Assembly (NCBI GenBank): GCA_022578605.1
Contig: MU394094.1
Span: 281,601 to 345,600 of the forward strand
DNA length: 64,000 nucleotides
Reading direction: 5' to 3'
Source of the DNA: Camillea tinctor
Taxonomy: Eukaryota; Ascomycota; Sordariomycetes; Xylariales; Xylariaceae
Made by a program: the position numbers and the translations under genes. Below, one piece after another: positions 46,303-59,309 of this stretch. The notes under the pieces were generated by a model. It did no database searches. It was given only the letters and a program-made list of their open reading frames with translations, and was not told the origin of the DNA. Every line of letters begins with the position of its first letter. Position 1 is the stretch's first letter.

Positions 46303-48162
46303 ATGCCATCTTCTCGCCGCTGGTGTTGTTGTAAAACACCAAGGGTCCTCGTCGCCATGGGCGCAGTGGCTCTCCTACTGCTGCTTCTTTTTTCCCAACT
46401 CGTCACGATGCTGAAGTGGTCGTGGACGCTGGGTCCCGTCGCGAGCTTCGCCGCTCTTTCGTCGGCCGCGCAGACCGCAGACGGAGACGTAGATGTGGAC
46501 TTATCCTGGTATCCGCCGCGCAATACGTCTATCAACGACCTGGCCGCGGTGCTGGACGACAGCAATGGCATCTACGGTTTCGTGTTCAATTCGTCTGACA
46601 CACCACCGGGAGTGGCGTATGGGACGTATAATTGGTGCAATATGCCGCACGTGCGCAAGACTGAGTATGTGAGGCCATCGGCGGAGTACGAACTGCAGTA
46701 CGTCGAGGTGGTGAGTTTGCGACATCCTTTTGCTTCATTGAATTCTTTCGTGAAAAACAACTATGATGCATATACATCTAGTTCTCTATTACTCTTTCTC
46801 TCTGTCTCCATGTATATGCTAGGTAGGGACCTAATTGGTAGATATATATCCGCTAACCTCCATAACCCCCTCTAGATCCAGAGACACCATAAACGCACCC
46901 CTTACGCCAGCAACGCCTTCCCCGTGGAGCCGTACCGCTGGGACTGCCCCGACCAGGGGCTCTTCTACTACGGTCAGGCCATCTCTGGCCCCGACGCCTC
47001 GGAGCCAGCCGCTGAGGGCTACTGGCAGGGCTACACCTCGCCCGTGAACCCGTTCACGCCCTCGGGCTGGGTCGGGACTTGTCAGTTCCCACAGATCACA
47101 CTGAGCGGGCTGGACGACGTCCGCGTGCACGGGCGCGACCTGTATGAAGTGTACCACGACCTCCTCGGGTTCCTGCCCTCCCGCGATGACGACGAATGGC
47201 GCTCTCGCGTCGCCTACCGAGTGACCCAGAACGTGATCACGAGCCAAGTCGCCGGCATGCTCATCAACGGCATGTGGGGTGCCACCGCCGCCTCCGCACC
47301 AGCACCGCTACTCATCCAGGCCGCCGGGATCGACAGCCTCGAGCCGCAGTACACTTGCGCCGCGGGTAGCGTCCTCTTCAACGCCATCAAGTCGTCGTCC
47401 TCGAACGCCACGTGGCGCATGCATCTTGACCAGGCTGGCGACCTGTTCCGCCAGCTGGATGCGATCTCTGGCGTCGACCCCGACGATGGGGGTTTTCATG
47501 CGAGCTTCGACCACTACTACGATAACCTGTCTGCGCGCCAGTGCCACGACGCAAAGCCCCTGCCCTGCCGGCCTGGTACCGACGTCAACTCAAGCGCAGC
47601 GTGCGTCGACCAACATCTCGCCGACGCCGTCTACCGGATGGGTCAGTGGGAGTACTCGCAGATGTACCGGGACGCTCCGGACTCGCTCGCTGCATCGGCT
47701 GCATCATACGGGGTGTGGATTGCCGAGCTGGGTGCGCACCTGCGGGACCGCGCCGCCGGCAAGGCGGGCGATAATCCTATCATCTACTTCCATAACGTGG
47801 CGCATGACGGGTCGGTGAGCCGCGTGCTGAGCATCTTGCAGATAGATATTATGGTGTGGCCCGGCATGGGGAGCGAGATCGTGTTCGAGCTGTACCGTAA
47901 ACGAGCGGGTACCGAGCCAAACCGAGAGAGAGCGGACCGCGGCGCAACTACAAGCACGAGCACAGGCACGGGCACGGGCACGAGTGACGGTGGTTACTAT
48001 GTGCGTGTGCTATTCGGCGGCCAGGTATTGCGGTCTTCGCATCCGAGTTTGGGTGTTATGGACATGGTGCCTCTGGAAACACTGTTGGCTTATTTTGACG
48101 GGCTAGTTGGCGAGAATGCTAGCTTGATTGTCGGTAAATGCAATGGGACCATCCCTATCTAG
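46303..48162 (+). CDS. Histidine acid phosphatase-like (clade 2) membrane or secreted protein
   Basis: Two exons, 46303-46710 and 46876-48162, 564 aa. The splice joins YVEV to IQRHHKRTPYASN, which is the phosphohistidine loop of the histidine phosphatase superfamily, RHGxRxP in classical members and RHHKRTP here (139-145). The second catalytic motif HD is present as NVAHDGSV at about 445. A hydrophobic segment at residues 14-30 (LVAMGAVALLLLLLFSQLV) after a basic N-terminus suggests a signal anchor, and there are numerous N-x-S/T sites, so the protein probably faces the exterior or the secretory lumen. The substrate cannot be told; phytase-like, acid phosphatase or multiple inositol polyphosphate phosphatase activity are possible. 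A Thr/Ser/Gly repeat (about 500) interrupts the C-terminal part. The gene ends 13 bp from the end of convergent BET4. Confidence 0.85.
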
Positions 48163-48175
48163 ATTTCTTCATTAC

Positions 48176-49446
48176 TTATGTAGTCTCTCTACGTGACTTT
48201 AATTCCTTCTCCACGTCATCCCACCTGCCTGCTTGCATAGGGTCTAACTTTCGCAACTTGGCCAGCCAAGTCTGAAGCTCTTCGTTCTGTCTGTCGTCAT
48301 CACCGCCTGTGCTTTGGCTCGCCTGCCTCAGCTGTCCCAGAGCCAACGTGTATTCGAGCAGCGCCTCGTAAACCCATTTGATGTCGTCGTAATCTTCAAT
48401 CAGGTCCTTGATGTCTTCTATCTCTCTCTCTATGTACGATATTCGCTCTTCGACTGTTAGGTTCGGCACAATGGTCGATTCTTGGGAATGGTGGATGAGT
48501 TGCAGGATCAGATAGCGGTGATAATACCACAAGCTCTGGTCTTCGGGCCCGACGTTCAGTGCTTCGCGAATTTGGTCTAGCTCCGCCTCGATAAAGGCTG
48601 CTCTCGCCTTGTCGTCGGCACCGCGCTCGTCGAGCAGACGTCTGATCAGCCGGCTCCGGTTATGCCATGCAGAAAAGTTGGACAAGTCCACACGGATCAT
48701 CTTGGTGGTGTAGGTAAACTCGTCCTCGACCATGCTCTTCCCCCGCAACTCGGGAGTCTCCAGCCGGGCCACGAGATAGCGTCTGTACCCCCAGGCGTGG
48801 AAGTTGCGGCGGTCCTTGGTGAGCATCTTGGAGTCGAGCGCGAGCTCGCCCTCCCAAATGCTGGTGGCGGTGGCGGTGGGTAGGCGGAGAACGGCCTGCT
48901 CGAGGATCCATTGTCGGTATCCCCAAAGCCAGTAGCACTTGGGGAATTCCACGAGCAGGGGCACGGTGAATGCGAGCTCGGACCGTAGGATGTCGGCATC
49001 GGAATCAGCGTCAGCTGCAGTACTACTAGCGCTCTGCTCGGTCGTTGAGGTGCTCTGATCTTCGTGTGGTGTCGGCATCGTGTCCGGGGATGAGTTCGAA
49101 GTTGAAGATTTGGACAGTAAGCTAGAGATGAGACATCGGCGGCGGACGTTCCATATCGTGTGGTATTCTGGGTTTAGGCGGAGGAGCTTGGAGGTGAGTT
49201 GGAAGAGGGCGGTGTCGTAGGTGCCTGCGGACGCTTGACTACGTATCGAATCCTCGATCTGGCGGTATTTTTCGATCTTCTCGAGGTCTTGTTGGCGCTG
49301 CTCTTCGGTGCGAGCGGCACGGTTGTATTTGGCCACGCCGTGCTATTTACGATTTGATTTACTCGGTGAGTACATGAGGATCCTTGAGGATATAAGACAT
49401 CTTGGTATAAACATAAGGGAAATCCCTCGGTACTTACGCTAGCCAT
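48176..49446 (-). CDS. BET4: Rab geranylgeranyltransferase alpha subunit
   Basis: Minus strand, two exons: 49438-49446 (only ATG GCT AGC) and 48176-49342, 391 aa. The splice gives MASHGVAKYNRAARTEEQRQ, matching the family start MASHGV..RTxEQ. Five PFTA repeats are readable: NPEYHTIWNVRR, CYWLWGYRQWIL, NFHAWGYRRYLV, NFSAWHNRSRLI, and QSLWYYHRYLIL. An acidic/Ser-Thr-rich insert lies between the first two repeats. The protein pairs with Bet2 and the Rab escort protein to add geranylgeranyl to C-terminal cysteines of Rab GTPases such as Ypt1 and Sec4, so it is expected to be essential. It is divergent from AMA1 (889 bp) and convergent with the phosphatase-like gene. Confidence 0.93.
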
Positions 49447-49800
49447 GTTGAGATTGAGGGTTTTTGTGTTGGTTGTTTACCTACTAACCGGGTAGGTAGG
49501 AGTAGGAAGTAGGGTTATGTCATGTCTATGGTGTAGATGTAAGTGGGAGAGTTCCAAGTTATAACGAGATAGAGATAGAGATAGGCAATAGGTATAGGGT
49601 TTATCGGGCTTTATGCATGATAAGCTTAGCTTTCCTTCTACACTATCGATAAAGCTCCCTTATGTGATCTATACATAGGTATCGGCTTAATGAAGAGCCC
49701 CGTTTACTTTATATACCTATATATCAGTATTATACCTAACCTTACTACCTACACACACACTACATAGACATGCACTTACTCCTGTAGAAAGAATAATCAT

Positions 49801-49831
<31 letters not shown>

Positions 49832-50334
49832 TATACGATCAAAGTTGCTATTTCCAACTGAGATTTACTAGTAAACGTTACTACAATTGTCTGGAAGGAA
49901 GGCATGCGCCAGGTAAAAAGAAATATTTAATAACTCTTCCTTAAAAGTAACCATTACATCCTCCTCCCTAAGCTGACCTCCCAGTTCATACAAACCTAGT
50001 GCTCACTCACACCTCACCTCCTTTCTGAATAAGTTAGGGGGGATATCCACTGGATCAACAGTTAACTCCTTCTCTGCGGGAGCTCGGTGGTCCCGAACAT
50101 CATCATCTCTCCTATGATACAGTATATCTTATTTCACTACCTACTACTACTCCCCTCCCCCTTTTCCTCCTCATTGGCGAGGTGAAAGTCAACCCGGACA
50201 GCCACCCAACCATTCGGTCTGTCTAGAGTAGATAGATACCCATTAGCATCATCATCATCATCGTCATCATAACCATCATTCATTTTACTTCCATTCTTTC
50301 TTTTTTTTTTTTCTTTTCTTTTTGTTGATTGAAC
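49447..50334. promoter_or_regulatory. Divergent promoter region of BET4 and AMA1
   Basis: Contains GGTAGGTAGG motifs near the BET4 start, an A15 run followed by (AT)n at 49801-49834, a CATCATCATC repeat near 50247-50268, and a T-rich stretch just before the AMA1 start codon. No gene recognised. Confidence 0.5.
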
Positions 50335-52479
50335 ATGCCTATTATGTCCCCCGATCGATTTGTGCCTTTCTATGTCGCTGTACCAGATCGCTTCCGAGCC
50401 AATAAGCCGCCCCATAAACTATCGCCATCTGAACGCCTCTTGAGAAGCGACGAAGCCGGGTCCGATGCCTTCTGCTTCTCACCCAAGCCCGCTGTCCCCA
50501 TGGCCCCCCGGCGTGTATCCCGATCTGACGGTGTGGAACGCCGACTCGGTACCGTCCTCGACTTGAATTCCCTTGAGAGGCAGGTCAGCAACGGGGCTGT
50601 CTGGTCCGTCGGTGGTCTGGCACCTACTAGCGGCACCGCATCGGCCGTAGATGGTGGAGGAGGGCGACTTGTCAGTTCGGGGACCAATGCTCGCCTCTAC
50701 ACTACATCCTTCTCCAATTCTCGGCCCAGCTCGGAAGAGGAGCAGGAGAAACACGAAGGCCGACTTGCGTTAGCCTTGAAGATCGATCGGGTTCAGCGTG
50801 TGCTTGATTTTGATGGCTTCTCGACATTTCCACGATACACGAGAAAGGGGAGACCATCGCTCAAGACGAGCAAGACTATATGGACAGGGACAGAGTGGGA
50901 GAACGATACCCACGTCGCTAGTGAGATAATTCGCTTTTGTCGAGGTTATTGGCACTGAGGGACTGACATGTACATCTCAGGACCGCAAAAAGAGCCACGG
51001 GTTTTACCTAATGCTCCGTTCAAGTATGTGCAGGTAACATGCCAAAAAAGAAAAAGAAAAAGAAATAAAAAGAGAACAAAAAAAAAACAATAGCGCTGAC
51101 TCCACGTAATCTCCAGGGTTCTAGATGCCCCAGGTCTCCGGGATGACTTCTACTGCTCCATAATGGCTTACTCGAAGACTTGCAATACCCTAGCTGTCGG
51201 CCTTGGCAACCTTCTATATGGGTGGTCGGAGTCATCGGGCGTGACTCTTCTCAACAGCGGCACCAAGGATGGATCGTGGTTGACCTCGGTAGCCTTCTCA
51301 TCAAATCAGGGCTGCAAGTCTATCCTGGCTTTTGGACGGTCTGATGGTTCCTTGTCATTAATGTCCCTATTTGATAGTCTACTCCCCCGTTTCGAGGCGC
51401 AGCAGCCAGCACCTGTCGCTTGCCTCTCATGGCGCCCGACCGTTACGGTTCGGCCGTCATTGAATTTTCATAACTACGGGGTGTCAGTTAAGACCGAGGA
51501 CCTTCTCGTCGGCGACGAGATGGGAGATGTCTACTACTACTCGGTCGAGTGGCCCGAGCCCTAGGAAGTGGCTCGGGATAATTGGTCTGGGGCCATGACC
51601 TTGCTTGCACGTATTAAGGTCCATTCCCAGCAAATATGCGGTCTCGCGTGGTCGCCCAACGGGGAGCAATTTGCGACAGGAGGCAACGACAACATGTGTT
51701 GTCTCTTCAACGTAGACAGCATCATGAACACAGAATCCAGTATGGCCACGGCAGGGACGCTCGTCGCATGTTCTAACGCGGCAACGGAAACAAGCGCAAG
51801 CGCAGAAGAGCGCGGCTCGTCTTGCTGCTCGGCAAAGTCGTGCGAAGGCGCGCCGTCGGCATCGCTCGAAGACCAGCTTGATGATACGAGCGCTCACTCC
51901 TACGTGAGGCACCTACCGGCTGGCTCGGAGAGACACCGATGGCGCCATGCGGCTGCCGTCAAAGCTATTGCCTTCTGCCCGTGGCGGGAAGGGCTCATCG
52001 CGACGGGCGGGGGCTCGAACGATAAGTGCATCCACTTCTACCACACGACGTCGGGTGCCGCACTTGCGACCATCGCGGTGTCGGCGCAGGTGACATCGCT
52101 CATCTGGAGCACGACGCGGCGGGAGATCGCGGCAACGTTCAGGTACGCGCAGCCGGACCACCCCTACCGCATCGCCGTGTTCAGCTGGCCCGACTGCCGA
52201 CAAGTGGCCGCGGTGCCCTGGGAGGGGGAGCACCGGGCTCTCTACGCCATCGCGTACCCCGGGGGGCCCAGCGATACGTACCGCACCAAGGAGCGTCTCC
52301 GGAGCCGCACGGCAGAGGAAGGCTGCATCGTGGTGGCGGGTAGCGACGAGAGCGTCAAGTTCCACGAGGTGTGGATGGCAGGGCGAAAGGCGACGACGCT
52401 AGGGAGCGGGATACTCGCTGGCAGCGATATCCTGGAGATGGCGGAGGGTATTGATAAGGAGGGCGAGGTTATCCGCTGA
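50335..52479 (+). CDS. AMA1: Meiotic APC/C activator Ama1, WD40, with in-frame UAG
   Basis: Three exons: 50335-50920, 50981-51023, 51117-52479, 664 codons with one in-frame TAG at codon 359 (51562-51564). The start MPIMSPDRFVPFYV carries a C-box-like DRFVP motif used by Cdc20-family activators. Splices give HVARPQKEPRVLPNAPFKVLDA. The WD40 propeller starts near LRDDFYCSIMAYS, continues with LAVGLGNLLYGWSE, DGSWLTSVAFS, and, after the TAG, ARIKVHSQQICGLAWSPNGE, LFNVDS, VKAIAFCPWREGLIATGGGS and AQVTSLIWSTTRRE. The last two residues are Ile-Arg, the IR tail that docks on the APC/C. Ama1 drives protein destruction in meiosis and spore formation. The TAG stands where relatives have Trp in a WEVxRDxW segment. 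The frame beyond is intact for 304 codons, so I treat the gene as functional through A-to-I mRNA editing; a truncated allele is the alternative. Confidence 0.85.
51553..51577 (+). promoter_or_regulatory. RNA hairpin presenting the in-frame UAG in its loop
   Basis: CCCGAGCC (51553-51560) pairs perfectly with GGCTCGGG (51570-51577), leaving a 9-nt loop CTAGGAAGT that contains the TAG at loop positions 2-4. The adenine that would be edited is 51563, with U on its 5' side and G on its 3' side. Fungal A-to-I editing is known to favour UAG and hairpin loops. The structure is seen directly; the editing is inferred. Confidence 0.75.
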
Positions 52480-55621
<3,142 letters not shown>

Positions 55622-58267
55622 GGCCTCTCCCGCTCAAGTGTGTTCTTCGGTTACAAGTCCTCCCCGGCGTTTACGGTTTAGGCTGCGATATGCGATGGGT
55701 TTGGTTGCTGTGTGGGATAATTGATAGGGCAGGAAGATAACAGAAGGCAGGCAGATCACTAGCAGCAACGTCGTTATCTGCTGTTGCCTGAATAGGGTCA
55801 TGCTCCGTCTTCCCTCCTCGGTATTGCTTCGTTTACCAATCAATCAACAACCCGCCATATAGGGGGTTCTTTTTTCTGCCCACACCAGAGATTGTGTTAC
55901 ATCCCCTTCAGGCCGCTTCCAGAGTGATCGCCCTCCTATTACATCTACATGTGTAGTGTCGCCAGGTTGATATTGGTAAACCTACTACATTGCCTGCCTT
56001 TTCTGTTTTCTAGCTGCTTTGTGCTTAGCTTTGCCGGTCTTTCAGTACTGAGGCGAGGGATGTATTAATTTAGACACGGGAGACCCCCCTCGAGACTTGA
56101 GACTCGATTGTTTTCAGTTGAGAATGTGACATTGTTTTGCTGGAATTATGTGCGAATCCACTCAAATCGCGTTCCCTATGAGTCACCGGTCACGGGCCAT
56201 AGATCACTAGTGATTTTGTGTTGCGTGTCTGCCGCTCCAATAGCTGCACATCCCTTTTCTTAACCTTGTCAACTTTCCTCGTGTATTGGTGAGAAATTAA
56301 ATAATCTAATATGCGAAGAAAGACTTCCGCCTGCGGCTTTCCATCACCCGAATAAGGTGCCTTGGATAGGTAGTACGAAGTGATGCCCCTTTTATGCGGG
56401 CTCTGTTCTTATGTGATGAATGTCCGATTGACATCCGAGAAGAGAGGAATGAGACGTCGTTTGATGATAATCCTGGCGGTGTTTCCTATGTATGAACTCG
56501 CCTCCGTAGTCCACAGGAAAATATAAAATAAAGTTATAATGCAAGAGATGTTCTTCTTGCTTTCTACTCGAACACACCTCTTGGTCCTAATGGACGTGGA
56601 TCTAGATGGAGCCGTGCTGCTGTGGGTGTCTAACTCAGCTACTCAAGCTATAGGTTGATACATCGCCATATAAAGGTTAGTGTCTGATGAGACGGATATC
56701 GATGAGCTAAACCGGTTGCGGCGCAGGTCATGATTCTTCCTTTCCCCCCTTTTCCCTCCGAAGTAGTGTAAGGTTGATCTACATAGTATTTAAATGATAG
56801 GGACAGTAAGATATAATCATCGGGGTATAAACTAGGTACGAAACAACTATAAGCCTCTTAACGTTACTCCTAAAATTGTATAGCTAGGAAATAAGTGGCA
56901 AGGACGAGGGATGGGACGACCCCAGTACGTTGTCTATACATATACATATCCTATAACCTATACAGATCACATCTCGGATTGCCTCGCTTTTCGCACCAGA
57001 CTAGATAAAGAAATTCTCTTGAAGTAATCTTTAAGGGCCACCAACCCCAGTATTTCGCGGTTGTCATCATCTGCCCCCTCGTGGGTCATATAAGGGAGTC
57101 AGCGTCTAGGTTACGAGCTTGTTTCCGAACAAAGGCTCTATCGGACTTTGCGTAGAAGCAGCGAGTGCTGAGTACGTGCGGGCGAGTTGCACTCGCCGTC
57201 TCGGTTCTCTTTCCCCTCCAAAAACTGGAAGTACCTAGTAGTTGTCGAGGTTCGTGGGGATCTTGCTGAGCACACTCCCCCTTTAGAGACCTCCTCAAAG
57301 AGCACCGTAGCGGCACGGCTAGCAAGTCAATGTGATAAGTAACTGTACTTCTTCAAGCCCTTCGAAAGTCGGACAGTCGCGCGTCTCGCCACCTGAATGT
57401 AAGTTTAAACATCAAGGTTTAAATGGGCTCATATAAGGACACATTGTGCTCAAGCTTTAAATCGGGGGTTGTCAGGGGTTAAGTCAGACACACGGAACAA
57501 GAAAGTTTTTCCATGTGTATATATTCATGGCACATGTAATTGTAGTTCTAGATTCCTCGAACAATGACATCGTGATCATCTAAGTTCTTGTCAGATCCTT
57601 AGTGACTGATGGGCTTCGGTGTCATCTATGTAACGAACCAGACAAGGTCTCTCATTGTTGTCCCCTAGTTGTCCCCGTAGCTCTCTGTATCGCTAGTGAA
57701 GGTCATCATCCTTTGAAGAGTCTAGTAATCTGACGCTTTAGGTCTCGTGTAATATATTTAGAGGTGCGTTGGAGTGTTTGTAAATGAAGTGATTGGGGGA
57801 GTATGAGTGTACTGACGAATATCAAAGTAGGTCCTTCTGGCAATAGTTAGAAGAATGGTATGAAATATTTATCAAATACTCTTAGCAGAGCGCAAACCCT
57901 CCGAAACAGTTTCCACTTAACTTTGCATGAAGGGCTTAATAGTTGAACCACGCGGACTAATACACAGGATTCGACGTTTTATACTCGTCGTGACAGCTTA
58001 CTTGGGAGCAGACGGGCTCGGGGTTCTGCTCGTCAAAACTCTACTATATCTCTCAGTAATGGTGATGAAAGACTGCATATCTCTTATATTGAGACCAGAC
58101 TGGGGTATTGATGGTACATACACCGTCTAAGCCATCCCGGAATGAGTTTAGAATATAATTATAAAAACAATTTAAAGATGGAGCGAAGCTCTAGAGTCAC
58201 GAATATCACTGTTAAGGGATATTTGTATTGAATAATCATTATTTCATTACGGATGCGTAGGTATCGT
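55622..58267. other. Intergenic region between ATG8 and GPI-protein gene
   Basis: Contains the ATG8 3' flank and the 3' flank of the minus-strand gene. AT-rich with short open frames up to 80 codons and no recognisable family. No long repeat seen. Confidence 0.5.
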
Positions 58268-59309
58268 TTACTCGTGTGTTCCCCCCATTAGCGCGGGACC
58301 ACCCGACAAAACACCCGCAAAATAGTAGAGCGACATTACCCCAATTAGAACTACCATAGGAGAGTCTAGAGAGCCACCCGACGACGTCGACGCTGTTGTA
58401 GGCGTCCCACCATTAGAGGTCCCTGAGCCTGACCCCGAACCAGAGCCTGAGTCCGAGTTGGCATCAGACCCGCCAGAATCCGATCCCGAGTTGGATGATG
58501 ACGACGACGACGACGACGATGAAGAGTCGCCTCCGCCACCAGACCCGGTATTAGATCCGCTCTGCCCTGAAATATCTGCCCCCGTGTCGCTTCCTACGTT
58601 GATGTCGTTAATACGATATTACACTAAGGGTCCAGGTAGTGAATTTGAGAAGGCTTACCTAGACTCGCCTTATCCTACCCGCCCAAGAGGGCCGAGATGA
58701 GAGCAGTCACGAATTCAGAAACAGCCGAGATGAGCTATAGTAAAAGGCGTCAGCGATTATCGACGATGGGGAAAAGGGCAAGAGGGGCTCTGATAAAAAA
58801 GGGGATTGGGTAAGACATACCGGTGCAGCATCCGAGATGAGCGATTGTGTCTGCTTGATGAAGTCGTCTGTCAACAGCGTGTTGGCCTTGCCTAGGAGCG
58901 TGCCTATTGTGTCGATGTTGTCGGGCGTAAGCAGCTTGGAGAGAGAGTTGACAAGACCCTCGAGGTCGAGGCCAAGGATGGTCTTGAGGAGTGGCTGGAT
59001 CTGGTCGACGGTGTCGACCGCGAAGCTGACGAGGCCGCGGGTCTGGTTGGCGAATGGGTCTGCTAGGAGGTCTGCAAGGCCGTGAACAGTTATTTGCGTG
59101 TCATCGAAGAATTCCGGTGTCAGAATGCCGGAGAGTGACTTGAGCAAGTCTACTAGATCTCCGAGGGCGGTGGTGAGATCTTGCCGTGGGCCCAGGTTAA
59201 GCTCGTCCCGTGTGAGCAGAGGGTGGTGTGTATCCCTCTGCGGACTGGTGAGAGCCGCCACTGGCATGAAGACGGCCACAGCCGTCGTAAAGAAGGTTGA
59301 GAAACGCAT
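58268..59309 (-). CDS. Secreted serine-rich protein with probable GPI anchor
   Basis: Minus strand, three exons: 58821-59309, 58679-58734, 58268-58589, 288 aa. I start at the ATG giving MRFSTFFTTAVAVFMPVAAL, a good signal peptide; an in-frame ATG 12 codons upstream is less likely. Residues 45-165 are helical and leucine-rich, with repeats of the type LLKSLSGILTPEFFDD and LVNSLSKLLTPDNID. After the short second exon (LISAVSEFVTALISALLG) comes an acidic Ser/Gly-rich stalk with a run of ten Ser, then a hydrophobic end MVVLIGVMSLYYFAGVL typical of a GPI signal. No enzymatic domain is visible; I infer a cell-wall or surface protein. The last acceptor is AAG, in phase but weaker than the others, so the exon 2-3 junction is less certain. 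Confidence 0.7.

Noticed and set aside
50335..52479. AMA1 as a plain pseudogene, or a small intron removing the TAG
   Set aside because: Only one stop disrupts an otherwise intact conserved frame, and no GT-AG pair of realistic size around 51562 removes it without destroying conserved WD40 sequence.
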